Part shown: positions 7,914-16,683 of the stretch, in pieces
Layout of the letters: each line of letters begins with the position of its first letter
Numbering within the stretch: the stretch's first letter is position 1
Assembly (NCBI RefSeq): GCF_021261315.1
Contig: NZ_JAJSAX010000011.1
Span: forward strand, 1-55,105
Direction: 5' to 3'
Length of the DNA: 55,105 nt
Origin: Epilithonimonas sp. JDS
Lineage (GTDB): Bacteria; Bacteroidota; Bacteroidia; Flavobacteriales; Weeksellaceae
Notes under the pieces: model-generated
The model's database searches: none
Seen by the model: only the letters and a program-made list of their open reading frames with translations
Told to the model about the DNA's origin: nothing
Position numbers and translations under genes: made by a program

Positions 7914-7929
7914 AGTATAAATTTATACT
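7914..7929. promoter_or_regulatory. 16-bp perfect palindrome, candidate TetR operator
   Basis: AGTATAAATTTATACT is a perfect palindrome. It lies about 30 bases upstream of the -7 element of the TetR-photolyase operon, near where -33 recognition would occur. Such palindromes are common operators for TetR proteins. It is all A/T except two pairs, so chance cannot be excluded. Confidence 0.35.
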
Positions 7930-8661
7930 ATCATATTAATTCAAAATATAACTAATGCTTATAATAAAGGCTCAATCTACTCTGCCTACTGATTTTGGAA
8001 TATCTGCCATCAAGCAGTTTTTGACTGTACGTTTTTATTCGGAGTGCATTATGGGAGAAGTTATTCATTCGAGGGAATGTAAATACGGGTAACAATTGGA
8101 TACCGCAATAAAATTTTGTCGGATGACGGTGGAATGACTATTTATCTCAGATTAGATGGCAGGAATTTTAGAATTATCCAAAAATTTAAGTCTTATGTTG
8201 ATCAGAGAGAATGTTTTGATGCGTAGATACTAAGTTGTAAACATGGAAAGCTGCTCAATAAAGATTTCTCTGGAAATTAAATCAAATCCTGTCAATGCGT
8301 CATATATTTTCGACAGAGAGAAATTATTTCGGTCATATTTTAGAAAGGATTTAAATATAGATTTAAATTTATAGAAAAACTTTTTGCTGTGGCGGTTATT
8401 TCACAACGCTTGAAGTATAGCAGCTGGTAAGGACGACGCCCATCTTTTCGAGCAGTTGTACAAATCCTTTTATTGTAGTCAATGGTTTTTAAGCTCGTGG
8501 CTAGCGATAGAGAGGAACATCCTTACGTCTGTTAATTTCTTTTTTATATTGCTATTGTACAATATTATTAACAAATAATCATTTTATGAAATAGTTTCAA
8601 ACCACCAATTTTTGCTTTATATAAATTCAGTAGCTTTAACATCTTTGTAATAAAATAATTT
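7930..8661. other. Gap with gene fossils between the photolyase operon and the transporter
   Basis: No intact gene lies in these 730 bases. The minus strand at 8441-8520 carries a recognisable but frameshifted histidine-kinase H-box (annotated separately). Around 8080-8226 on the plus strand a short open stretch (ending MTIYLRLDGRNF... and a stop) looks coding-like but matches nothing I can name. The last bases before 8662 contain CATCTTTG, one mismatch from a -7 element for the transporter. Confidence 0.45.
8441..8520 (-). pseudogene. Fossil of a sensor histidine kinase (HisKA segment)
   Basis: On the minus strand the frame beginning at 8520 reads MFLSIASHELKN, and after a one-base shift at about 8485 continues as PLTTIKGFVQLLEKM. 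Together these form a typical HisKA phosphoacceptor box (F-L-S-x-A-S-H-E-L-K-x-P-L-T-x-I-K). The frame upstream (KKLTDVR) fits the linker normally found before it. Downstream, weak traces such as LSKIYDALTGFDLI follow, but no ATPase domain survives. It is a remnant, unrelated to the intact kinase at 10864-12906 as far as I can tell. Confidence 0.7.
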
Positions 8662-9978
8662 ATGATTTTTCCTGCGCTGAACGAAAGCCGCAGCGTGCGG
8701 TATTTTACATTCTTCTATCTTTATGTAATGCAGGGAATCCCTGCTGGATTTGCCACTACTGCCATCTGCAATTTTCTTGCATCAAAGGGCTTAGAACTGC
8801 AGTTGATAGGTACATTTGCTGCTATTATCGGAATCCCCTGGATTTTACAGGTTTTGTGGGGACCTATTATAGACAGGTACCAATATTCGGTAATAGGTCA
8901 CAGAAAGCATTGGCTGGTCTTTACGCAAGTCATAGCTTGTATTGCATCCTTGCTGTTACTTTTTATTAGTGATCCTGTTAGTGAATTGAATCTATTAACG
9001 CTTGTTTTTTTTGTGCATAGTGTTTTTGCTTCTGTACAGGACGCCAGTGCCGATGCAATCGCAATAGAAGTTTCTCCCAAAGATCAGCGGGGCAAGGTCA
9101 ATGCATTTATGCGTGGTGGATTTCTCGTAGGTTATGCAGTTGGCGCAGCGCTTTTATCCTGGGTAATGCATCAATATGGGTTTCGGGCGGCTGTGATTCT
9201 TCAGACCTTTATACTTTTTGTTTTTACCATCATCACATTTCTACTGAAATTTGATAGGAAAGATCCGATTCTACCGCATTTTGGAAAATCCCATTCCTCA
9301 GTAAGTGCCTATAATTTTAACCAAGCTTCAAATCCTACATTGCAATTCTTATTTAGTGAATTGTACAAGAGTATGACAGCGCGTAAAAATTTAGTTATAT
9401 TCAGTATTATTTTGAGCGTTTACTTTATCATCAGCTTTTTTATTAGTGGCTACACTTATTACATCATTCATTTTTTAAATTGGCCGGACAAAGATGTCTC
9501 GATTTTACAAGGCACTTGGGGTAGTGTTCTTACATTGTCTGTTATTTTACTTGGCGGAGTGCTTTCCGATCGGATTGGTTCGTTGAAACTGATGAGTATC
9601 GTCATGGCAGGAATCGGAATTTACCTGGTAGTGATCTGCAGTGCACCCAACTATTGGACGATAAAAAGTGTCACTAAGTCAGGACTTATTTTATGGAACT
9701 TTGTGGATCCTCTATTTAGCGTTGCCGCGTTTCCATTATTAATGAATATGTGCAGGGACAGGATACAAGGATCCCAGTTCACAGCCTATATGGCTCTTAT
9801 TAATTTTAGCGGCATTTTAGGGACATATACTGTAGGATGGGCGCAAATACTTGCAGAAATTTACTGGTTTGGTTTAATTTGTGGGGTACTCATTACTTTA
9901 GCTGCCATATATATGAGGTTGACATATAAAAATTCTGGCACAAAGAACGTTGCTATTAATGATAACTTAAATCGTTAG
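8662..9978 (+). CDS. MFS transporter of the AmpG/PAT-like type
   Basis: A 438-residue membrane protein with about 12 hydrophobic helices. The opening FYLYVMQGIPAGF, the loop IIGIPWILQVLWGPIIDRY and the repeat-like LGGVLSDRIGSLKLM resemble AmpG muropeptide permeases and RhtX/FptX-like siderophore importers, which share this sub-family. The substrate cannot be told from the sequence: anhydromuropeptides, a siderophore or another solute are all possible. It stands alone on the plus strand. The start ATG at 8662 follows a CATCTTTG near-consensus -7 element by 16 bases. The C-terminal tail after the last helix is short and polar. Confidence 0.8.
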   Translation: MIFPALNESRSVRYFTFFYLYVMQGIPAGFATTAICNFLASKGLELQLIGTFAAIIGIPWILQVLWGPIIDRYQYSVIGHRKHWLVFTQVIACIASLLLLFISDPVSELNLLTLVFFVHSVFASVQDASADAIAIEVSPKDQRGKVNAFMRGGFLVGYAVGAALLSWVMHQYGFRAAVILQTFILFVFTIITFLLKFDRKDPILPHFGKSHSSVSAYNFNQASNPTLQFLFSELYKSMTARKNLVIFSIILSVYFIISFFISGYTYYIIHFLNWPDKDVSILQGTWGSVLTLSVILLGGVLSDRIGSLKLMSIVMAGIGIYLVVICSAPNYWTIKSVTKSGLILWNFVDPLFSVAAFPLLMNMCRDRIQGSQFTAYMALINFSGILGTYTVGWAQILAEIYWFGLICGVLITLAAIYMRLTYKNSGTKNVAINDNLNR

Positions 9979-10282
9979 TACGGGCAATTGATTTTTTACA
10001 ATTGTATATAACTCCGACATGCACATATACAAACTAAATGATGAGCTATTTTGTATTCTTAGTTCACAATACTAATTAAATATTTTTTTTTGAATATTTG
10101 ATTTATAGTTAGATAACAACAAGTCAAATTTTTAAATCATATACCGTTTTTTTATTTGCAATATGTAAATCTGTGATTATCGGTACATATTTTGGTTTCT
10201 TCTCCCTATAAAATCAATTAAATGATTAGTTAATAAACTATATCTGATTTAAAAAATCAATCCAAAAATAAAATAAAACAGT
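9979..10282. other. AT-rich intergenic region
   Basis: About 300 bases between the transporter and the PNPOx-fold gene. Two CAATTG half-sites at the start could form a weak hairpin. I see no gene and no convincing promoter. Confidence 0.3.
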
Positions 10283-10699
10283 ATGAAAAAGGCATCATTA
10301 AAAACCATCGCAGAAAAAATGAAAAATCTGGATTTCTGCATGATGGTCACTCAGGACGGCAGGCAGATCTCACATTCTAGGCCTATGAGTAATAATGGAA
10401 AAGTTGACTATGACGGAGACTCTTGGTTCTTCACTTACGAAGACAGCGATAAAGTTAATCAGATCAAGAAAAATTCCAATATAAATCTGATTTACCAGAC
10501 TGACGATATGTTGTTCATCGAATGTACAGGTAAGGGCGAAATTGTGAAAGACAAGGATATCCTGAGGGATAAGTGGATGGATGATTTAGATCAATGGTTT
10601 CCTGAAGGAATCGATACACCAGGGATTTGTTTAATTAAAGTAACTGCTGACAATGTCAAGTTTTGGCATAAGGAAGTAGAAGGTGAATACAAAGCCTAA
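10283..10699 (+). CDS. Pyridoxamine 5'-phosphate oxidase-fold general stress protein
   Basis: A 138-residue split-barrel flavin-binding protein of the general stress protein 26 type. The order MKNLDFCMMVTQDG, ISHSRPM, WFFTYEDSDKVNQI, NINLIYQTDD and the end VKFWHKE matches this family. Members bind FMN, FAD or F420 and are mostly uncharacterised stress proteins in the cytoplasm. It is monocistronic, with a strong terminator 70 bases after its stop. A flavin role fits the other flavoproteins nearby, but no direct link is visible. Confidence 0.85.
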   Translation: MKKASLKTIAEKMKNLDFCMMVTQDGRQISHSRPMSNNGKVDYDGDSWFFTYEDSDKVNQIKKNSNINLIYQTDDMLFIECTGKGEIVKDKDILRDKWMDDLDQWFPEGIDTPGICLIKVTADNVKFWHKEVEGEYKA

Positions 10700-10771
10700 T
10701 TTGGCAAAAAGATCATCCAAGTTATCTTAACGTACTTTTAATTGTAATTATAAAAAAAGTCCAGCTACTTT

Positions 10772-10812
10772 AAAATGCCCTCAAAAAGTTAGATACTTTT
10801 TAAGGGCATTTT
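10772..10812. terminator. Bidirectional hairpin terminator
   Basis: An 18-nt arm (AAAATGCCCTCAAAAAGT at 10772) pairs with 10795-10812 with a single C/A mismatch and a 5-nt loop. The arms are T-rich on both strands. It lies between two convergent genes, the PNPOx protein (+) and the histidine kinase (-), and can end both transcripts. Confidence 0.75.
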
Positions 10813-10863
10813 TATTTTATGGGAGATTCAAAATAAACATACATCTTCATTTGAGGCAAACAA

Positions 10864-12906
10864 TTAATTCTGAAATATAGGCAAGGAAAACCAAAATTCA
10901 CTTCCTTGACCCTCACTGCTTTCCACTCCAATTTCGCCTTGATGTCTTTCGATAATCTCTTTACATATGTATAAGCCTATTCCAAAGCCTTTTTTACCTC
11001 TCATAGCTTCACTTTCCACTCTGAAAAAGCGTTCAAATATATAAGGCTGATCAGCCATTGGAATACCCATCCCTTGATCTTTAACACAAACTTTAGCCAT
11101 TCCGTTCACAGTAATGCAACTCACCTCTATAGTTGTTCCCGATGGCGAATATTTGACTGCATTATTGATAAAATTGATCAATACCTGCTCGATCTTCTCC
11201 TTGTCTGCATCCAGTAAAGTAATGTCTGTTGGTGAAAATAGCACTTTATGGCTATTGATAATAACTGCTGAATTTTCCTCTGCGATCTTAAAAAGAGATG
11301 CTATGTCAAACCGGGCTATATTTAGTTGTATTTTTCCTTCGCCCAGACGCGCTACGTCTAGAAAGCCATTGATCATTCCTTCCATTCTTTTAACTTGTGT
11401 ATATACTTTGCCCATAGTGTTGACCAACATCTTGTCGTCATTTTTTTCAGCAATTCTCTGATGTAGATTTGTATAGGCCTTTATAGCTGTCAATGGAGTT
11501 CGCAGCTCATGACTTACCATTCCGATGAAATCACTTCTACGCTGTTCTTCCAGTTTCCTTTCGGTAATGTCTGCAGTAGTTCCTGCAAAAAAATAAATCT
11601 TTGGATTTTCAGGATCTTTGTAAGCATAGAAGGTAGCACAAAACCACCGCAGCTTTTTATCATGGTATCTTACGATAGGATATTCAAGTTCCGAAGATTC
11701 GTTTTGTAAAAGGGAAGCTTCTGCTACAGCGATCACTTTATCGCGATGGGATTCGGCAATTTGGCCCAGTACGTCCTCATAAGAAATTTGTTCATCTTCG
11801 TAGAAGCCAAATAATTCTTTCATTCTTGCAGAAGCGAAAAATTCCTTTGTTTGTAAGTCCATACGCCAAGTTCCAAGATCTGCAGAGGAAATGGCTGCAC
11901 GCAGGCTCATTTCTCTCTCTTTCAGTTTCTCCTGAAGAAAATAACTTTCCGTGATGTCAGCAAAGCTTCCGATAGCCCCTGTGATATTTTCCTGAGAATC
12001 TTTAATAGGTACAGCATTCATTCGCAAATAAATTGAATTCAGGTACTGGTCACTAACTAATAATTCATTATTGATCGTGGTTGCACCCTTATTCAGGGCC
12101 ATTGTGACAGGATGTTCTTCCGGAGGAAGCGGAGAGCCGTCAAGCCTGCGGTTATTAAATTCCGGAGAAACATTGGTCAGTGTCAGCATCTTTTTTTCAT
12201 CTATCTTGAAAATTTCTCGATTACGCCTATTGGTATAGGTGATGTTTCCTTCCCCATCTGTAATGACTATCCCTTCAACAACTAGATCCAAAATGGTCTG
12301 AAGCCTTTCCTTACTTTCTGTAAGCGCCGTGTTGACCTTTTTAAGACTTTCTTCGGCTTCTCTTAACTTACTGTTGGTTTCTGTAAGCTGTTGATTGATT
12401 GTATATAACTCCCTGTTATTTCTTCTTAGTGATAATTTATCAATGACCTGGTGTGCAAGTGTGCGCAGAGCTTTCTGTTGAATCTGTGTCAGAACCCTTG
12501 GCTTTTGATCAATTACACAAAGCGATCCCAAAGCGTAACCATCTTTATCCAAAAGTGGCATTCCTGCATAAAATCGAATATCAGGACTACCGGTGACAAG
12601 TGGATTGTCTTGAAAACGCTGATCAAATTGAGCATCTTCGACCTGCATTAATTTTTCCGGATCTTGTATGGCATGCGAACAGAATGAATGACATCGGTCT
12701 GTTTGGTGGACATCAAGTCCATAATGAGACTTGAACCATTGCCGATCTTTATCGACGAAGCTGATCAGGGCGATAGGTGAATCACAAATAGCAGCAGCTA
12801 TCTCTGTGAGGTCATCGTAATCTGCTTCTTCATCTGTATCTAAAATACTATATGAACGAAGTGCTTCCAGCCTTTTCTGTTCATTCAAAAAATTCATTTG
12901 TGCCAT
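10864..12906 (-). CDS. Cytosolic GAF-PAS-PAS sensor histidine kinase
   Basis: A 680-residue kinase without transmembrane segments. Domains in order: GAF (about 20-160, with the SYSILDTDEEADYDDL start typical of this group), a coiled coil (165-205), PAS (about 205-325), PAS with PAC (about 330-455, ending FFAGTTADITERK), HisKA with the phosphorylated His at about residue 466 in VSHELRTPLTA, and the HATPase domain (NFINNAVKYSP, then GFGIGLYICKEI). It should autophosphorylate in response to a cytoplasmic cue. A one-domain response regulator is divergently encoded 450 bases away (13357), a likely phosphate acceptor. A -7 element TACATTTG lies upstream. Confidence 0.92.
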   Translation of the reverse strand: MAQMNFLNEQKRLEALRSYSILDTDEEADYDDLTEIAAAICDSPIALISFVDKDRQWFKSHYGLDVHQTDRCHSFCSHAIQDPEKLMQVEDAQFDQRFQDNPLVTGSPDIRFYAGMPLLDKDGYALGSLCVIDQKPRVLTQIQQKALRTLAHQVIDKLSLRRNNRELYTINQQLTETNSKLREAEESLKKVNTALTESKERLQTILDLVVEGIVITDGEGNITYTNRRNREIFKIDEKKMLTLTNVSPEFNNRRLDGSPLPPEEHPVTMALNKGATTINNELLVSDQYLNSIYLRMNAVPIKDSQENITGAIGSFADITESYFLQEKLKEREMSLRAAISSADLGTWRMDLQTKEFFASARMKELFGFYEDEQISYEDVLGQIAESHRDKVIAVAEASLLQNESSELEYPIVRYHDKKLRWFCATFYAYKDPENPKIYFFAGTTADITERKLEEQRRSDFIGMVSHELRTPLTAIKAYTNLHQRIAEKNDDKMLVNTMGKVYTQVKRMEGMINGFLDVARLGEGKIQLNIARFDIASLFKIAEENSAVIINSHKVLFSPTDITLLDADKEKIEQVLINFINNAVKYSPSGTTIEVSCITVNGMAKVCVKDQGMGIPMADQPYIFERFFRVESEAMRGKKGFGIGLYICKEIIERHQGEIGVESSEGQGSEFWFSLPIFQN

Positions 12907-12945
12907 AAAAAGGGGTGATCTAATAAGTAATAATTATAAGGGTTG

Positions 12946-12953
12946 CAAATGTA
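12946..12953 (-). promoter_or_regulatory. -7 promoter element of the histidine kinase gene
   Basis: Read on the minus strand TACATTTG matches TAnnTTTG and ends 39 bases before the start codon at 12906. The rest of 12907-13356 is AT-rich regulatory-type sequence with no family-level gene. Confidence 0.45.
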
Positions 12954-13336
12954 ACAATTTCATCGGTCTCTATTTCTTCATATATATTCAATACAATCAA
13001 AATGATTTTAATTCGTGAAAAAATTCAACTTAATGTTATTTTCTAGTTTTTTTTGAATTACAAATATTTAACATAAAAATATGTTGTTTTATATATGCTG
13101 ACTTTGAAAATAGTGATTTGTAATGTTAAATAAAATGTGCCAAAACACCTAACAAAAACTACACCAGCATTGTATTGATCAACCGGGATGTAAATGTGGT
13201 GCTACTTGTTGTAAAAGTTTTTAATTGTTTAAAATGGCAGTCGATCTGATTATTAACCTGAGATCAGAAATTTTTATATGTTCGATAATAATACAAATTA
13301 TTCTAAAAATGATGAACTTCTTCAAAGTATTGGTTT

Positions 13337-13344
13337 TAAATTTG
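13337..13344 (+). promoter_or_regulatory. -7-like element just before the response regulator
   Basis: TAAATTTG matches TAnnTTTG, 12 bases before the ATG at 13357. If used, the mRNA leader would be only a few bases long. Confidence 0.35.
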
Positions 13345-13356
13345 AAGGGATGAGGA

Positions 13357-13719
13357 ATGAGAAAATTTTTTTTAGTCGAAGATGATCAGGCAATCAGAGA
13401 GGTAGTTGAACTTGTACTATCCTCCGAAAATTATGAAGTTGAATCATTTTCAACGGTCAGTGACTTTACAAAAAGGGATTTCAATACAAATCCCGATCTT
13501 TATATTTTCGATGTCATGTTACCTGACGGATCTGGAATAGACCTTTGTAAGGAGATAAAAAGTGATATGCAGAATAAAGATATTCCTATCATCATTATGA
13601 GTGCTCACGCTACGCTAGACCAGCTATGGATCAATTGTCAGCCTGACGATTTTATTCCAAAACCTTTTGATATTGACACCATGCTTTTAAAAGTAAAAGA
13701 GATCATTGAAAGCAAATAG
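13357..13719 (+). CDS. Single-domain response regulator (receiver only)
   Basis: A 120-residue receiver domain with no output domain. The acidic pocket is VEDD near residue 8-10, the phosphorylated Asp is about residue 52 (IFDVMLPDGSG), followed by the conserved Ser in MSAHA and Lys at about 102 in PKPFD. Such proteins act as phosphate shuttles or bind partner proteins. The divergently encoded GAF-PAS-PAS kinase is the likely donor. A close paralogue of 119 residues is encoded at 43003-43362 and shares most of the same motifs. A weak inverted repeat follows the stop codon. Confidence 0.9.
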   Translation: MRKFFLVEDDQAIREVVELVLSSENYEVESFSTVSDFTKRDFNTNPDLYIFDVMLPDGSGIDLCKEIKSDMQNKDIPIIIMSAHATLDQLWINCQPDDFIPKPFDIDTMLLKVKEIIESK

Positions 13720-13723
13720 AAGA

Positions 13724-13755
13724 TTTCCATTATATTTACTTCATTGTAATGGAAA
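13724..13755 (+). terminator. Weak hairpin after the response regulator
   Basis: TTTCCATTA (13724-13732) pairs perfectly with TAATGGAAA (13747-13755). The loop is 14 nt and no T-run follows, so termination is uncertain. The same motif reappears inverted at 13872-13889 (ATGGAA ... TTCCAT) before the antiporter gene. Confidence 0.35.
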
Positions 13756-13923
13756 AAATATCAAGGTGTTATCTTCTCATTGATTCAGAAGACTAACAAC
13801 GTTTTTGCAGCTGTGGCGGGATATTTGATAAGTTGTGAGGCATCGTATTATGGTAAACTTTGACTTACTTAATGGAATCCTATTTCCATAATCCGTAATC
13901 ACTAAATAAAAATTTTATCTCAA

Positions 13924-15168
13924 ATGGATCAATACTTGATAATATTGGTGATCCTTGGGATCGCCATTTTCAGTGTCGCTTGGATGCCTGGAATCACAAA
14001 AAAAACAGGAGTTTCTTATTCAATTTTTTATGTGGTAGTAGGAGTTTTAATATATACTGCACTGCCTGACTTTTTACCTAATCCAATGCCTGAAAAGAAT
14101 CCAGACTGGATTTTGCATCTCACGGAGCTGATCGTTATTATTTCACTAATGGGTACAGGAATAAAGATCGACCGAAAGTTTTCTTTCAAAAGATGGTCCT
14201 CACCATTAAAACTGGTAAGCTTAACCATGTTTTTGTGCATCATTGCAGCATCAGCACTTGGCTATTACTTTTTAGGTTTGAGTCTTGCATCTGCGGTGCT
14301 TCTCGGTGCTGTTCTTGCGCCGACCGATCCTGTTCTGGCCTCTGATGTTCAGGTTGGACCTCCTAATGACGATATGAAATCAGAGGCCAAATTTTCGCTT
14401 ACCGCTGAAGCTGGATTGAATGATGGCGTCGCATTTCCTTTTACTTGGCTCGCCATTTTGATAGGACTTGTTCTCGGTGGAAAGCAAGGGAGTTTTTTTG
14501 AATGGTTTGCAATTGACGTCATATACAAAATAACAGCTGGAATCATTTTAGGATTTCTTTGTGGAAAGGGTCTAGGGATATTACTATTCAAAGTTTCTAA
14601 AAAATATGAGGCTTTAAATACCAGAGACGGTCTGGTGGCTTTGGCGGCGACCCTATTTGTTTATGGTATTACGGAGATAATTCATGCTTATGGATTTATT
14701 GCTGTTTTTATTTGTGCAATTACTCTACGTCATTTTGAAAAAGATAGTCGATACCATGATAAACTTCACTCTTTTACAGATCAGATAGAACGTTTATTGT
14801 TATGTTTGCTGCTGCTAATGTTTGGAGGCGCAATAGCTCTAGGTATATTGGATCCCATCACCTGGGAAATGGTTGCATTTACATTTATTTTCCTTTTTAT
14901 GGTCAGGCCCCTATCTGGATGGCTGGCACTTTCTTCATCTAAAATGAAAACCAAAGAAAAAATTGCCGTAGGATTTTTCGGGATCCGGGGGATGGGTTCC
15001 ATTTATTACCTCGCATTTGCTTTTGGCGAGTTCAATTTTCCTTATCAGGAAAAGCTCTGGGCAATCGTTTCGCTAACTATTCTGTTTTCAATAGTTATTC
15101 ATGGTCTTACCGCAACCTCCTTTATGAAACATCTCACAGAAGATGTATCGGGGTTGGATAAAAAATAG
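13924..15168 (+). CDS. Cation:proton antiporter, CPA1/NhaP type
   Basis: A 414-residue integral membrane protein with about 12 helices. The key motif APTDPVLASDVQVGPPN and the following AEAGLNDGVAFPF contain the TD and ND residues that form the ion-binding site in CPA1 exchangers of the NhaP group. The FGIRGMGSIYYLAFAFG segment near residue 350 is also typical. It exchanges Na+ or K+ for protons across the inner membrane. It has no long cytoplasmic C-terminal domain, so it is a short form. It appears monocistronic. Confidence 0.9.
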   Translation: MDQYLIILVILGIAIFSVAWMPGITKKTGVSYSIFYVVVGVLIYTALPDFLPNPMPEKNPDWILHLTELIVIISLMGTGIKIDRKFSFKRWSSPLKLVSLTMFLCIIAASALGYYFLGLSLASAVLLGAVLAPTDPVLASDVQVGPPNDDMKSEAKFSLTAEAGLNDGVAFPFTWLAILIGLVLGGKQGSFFEWFAIDVIYKITAGIILGFLCGKGLGILLFKVSKKYEALNTRDGLVALAATLFVYGITEIIHAYGFIAVFICAITLRHFEKDSRYHDKLHSFTDQIERLLLCLLLLMFGGAIALGILDPITWEMVAFTFIFLFMVRPLSGWLALSSSKMKTKEKIAVGFFGIRGMGSIYYLAFAFGEFNFPYQEKLWAIVSLTILFSIVIHGLTATSFMKHLTEDVSGLDKK

Positions 15169-15264
15169 TGATTGAAATATATAAGTTACAAAAGATGTTT
15201 TTAAAAAAATCACGCTGTAAATTAAAGTTGATCAATAAACGCCGGCTGGATGTCTTAAAAAAAA

Positions 15265-15362
15265 AAGTTTGCCATTGCATATGAGCCTATCATATTTTAT
15301 ATAGGAAATATCTTTTGTATCACTGCCGAAAAAATATTTTGGGTATCGGAATCAAAGAATGC
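15265..15362 (+). repeat. Dispersed ~100-bp repeat, copy 1
   Basis: This stretch aligns by eye with 31037-31136 in the same orientation at roughly 70 percent identity. Shared blocks include CATTG, ATTTTNTATAGNAAATAT, CTGC(C/G)GAAAAAA and TTTTGGGTATC. It lies upstream of fdhD and is not coding. Origin unknown; it may be a remnant of a mobile element. Confidence 0.55.
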
Positions 15363-15409
15363 TTGTAATATACAATACTGCAAGACCATCATTTTAAGGT
15401 AATATTTTA

Positions 15410-15417
15410 TATCTTTA
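15410..15417 (+). promoter_or_regulatory. Possible -7 element of the fdhD operon
   Basis: TATCTTTA is one base from TAnnTTTG and lies 16 bases before the fdhD start. No clear -33 element. Confidence 0.25.
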
Positions 15418-15433
15418 CTGTAATCAATAATAT

Positions 15434-16309
15434 ATGAGTACCCAACCGTTAGCTAACAAAGCATCAAGGCAGATAGATATCTTCAAGGTCAGCGGAAATA
15501 TCAGTAATCCTCATTCAGATGATGTATCGGTTGAAGAACCTTTGGAGATAAAGGTTCTATATCGGGATGGTGAAACAGAGGTCATTAAGAATATCTCGGT
15601 CACTATGAGAACGCCCGGAAATGATGCAGAACTTGCTTTGGGCTTCTTGTTTACCGAAGGTATCATTTCCAGTCAGGATCAAATTAAAAACATAGAAAAT
15701 CGGCTTTCAAACTGTGCAACCTCTTCTCAAAATGTGATCACTGTTGAGTTTGAAGATCATTTTACACCTAACTTAATGAATGCCGACCGAAACTTTTATA
15801 CCACCTCTAGTTGTGGCGTCTGCGGAAAGGGTTCTATTGAAGCAATCAGAACAGTGAGCGTTTTTGAACAGATTAAAAAGGAATGTACAAAAATCGAACT
15901 AGGTGTGCTTTATCAGCTGTCTGACAGACTAAGATCTTTTCAGAACAATTTTACGGCTACAGGTGGCATTCATGCATCTGGAATGTTTGATACGGCTGGC
16001 AATCTTCTTGCTATTCGTGAGGACGTTGGAAGGCATAATGCATTAGATAAATTGATTGGCTATGCACTTTCCGCAAACCTTTTACCCCTCAAGAATAATA
16101 TTTTGCTTCTAAGCGGGAGAGCAAGTTTTGAGCTGATTCAGAAAGCTGCGATGGCTGGAATAACAGCTGTTGCAGCAATTGGCGCGCCATCAAGCCTGGC
16201 CGTTGATCTGGCAAAAGAATTTGATATGACCCTCATTGGTTTTCTTCGGGATAATCGGTTTAATATCTACCATTTGGGAACTCATTTTAAAATAGAGAAT
16301 CTATCATGA
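15434..16309 (+). CDS. fdhD: Formate dehydrogenase accessory sulfurtransferase FdhD
   Basis: A 291-residue protein with the FdhD signature CGVCGKGS (cysteines at about 127 and 130), TGGIHASGMFD and REDVGRHNALDKLIG. FdhD passes sulfur from a cysteine desulfurase to the molybdenum cofactor of formate-dehydrogenase-type enzymes, which is needed for activity. It overlaps the next gene by 4 bases (ATGA) and is followed by the FdhF/YdeP oxidoreductase, its expected client. Length is normal for the family (about 270-290). Cytoplasmic. Confidence 0.95.
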   Translation: MSTQPLANKASRQIDIFKVSGNISNPHSDDVSVEEPLEIKVLYRDGETEVIKNISVTMRTPGNDAELALGFLFTEGIISSQDQIKNIENRLSNCATSSQNVITVEFEDHFTPNLMNADRNFYTTSSCGVCGKGSIEAIRTVSVFEQIKKECTKIELGVLYQLSDRLRSFQNNFTATGGIHASGMFDTAGNLLAIREDVGRHNALDKLIGYALSANLLPLKNNILLLSGRASFELIQKAAMAGITAVAAIGAPSSLAVDLAKEFDMTLIGFLRDNRFNIYHLGTHFKIENLS

Positions 16310-16656
16310 AAATTAGAATTAAAGATAATTCAGTGCGATTTCGCCTTACCCGGTCAGAAGTAGATCTGCTGGGAAGAACAGGTTCAGTTTCCTGCACCAC
16401 AGAATTTATAGGGTATCATTTGGTGTACACCATCGAAAGTTCTGCGGATACTGAACTTTATGTATCATTTATCGAGAACAAAATAGTTTTAAAAATGCCT
16501 GAGGAAATGGTGATGGAATTGGTCACTACAGATAGAGTGGGATTCGATGGGCAATCAGGTTTGGTAAAGGTGTTGGTAGAAAAAGATTTTGTATGCATCG
16601 ATAATTCAATCGAGGATCAGAGCGATAATTATCCCAACCCCAATCTGGAATGTTGA
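16306..16656 (+). CDS. Small conserved protein between fdhD and the molybdoenzyme
   Basis: A 116-residue soluble protein opening MKIRIKDNSVRFRLTRSEV. It is rich in beta-strand-like segments and ends in an acidic, unstructured tail. I think it belongs to a domain-of-unknown-function family (DUF7009) seen beside fdhD and FdhF/YdeP-type genes in Bacteroidota, but I am not certain of the number. Its start overlaps fdhD, and the oxidoreductase follows after 27 bases, so it is probably an assembly or stability factor for the same enzyme. No catalytic motif is visible. Confidence 0.7.
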   Translation: MKIRIKDNSVRFRLTRSEVDLLGRTGSVSCTTEFIGYHLVYTIESSADTELYVSFIENKIVLKMPEEMVMELVTTDRVGFDGQSGLVKVLVEKDFVCIDNSIEDQSDNYPNPNLEC

Positions 16657-16683
16657 TTTAATTCTTTATCAAAAAATTAGAAT

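Noticed and set aside
13278..13385. 35-codon open frame overlapping the start of the response regulator
   Set aside because: Too short, overlaps the true gene in another frame and is not found upstream of the paralogue at 43003.
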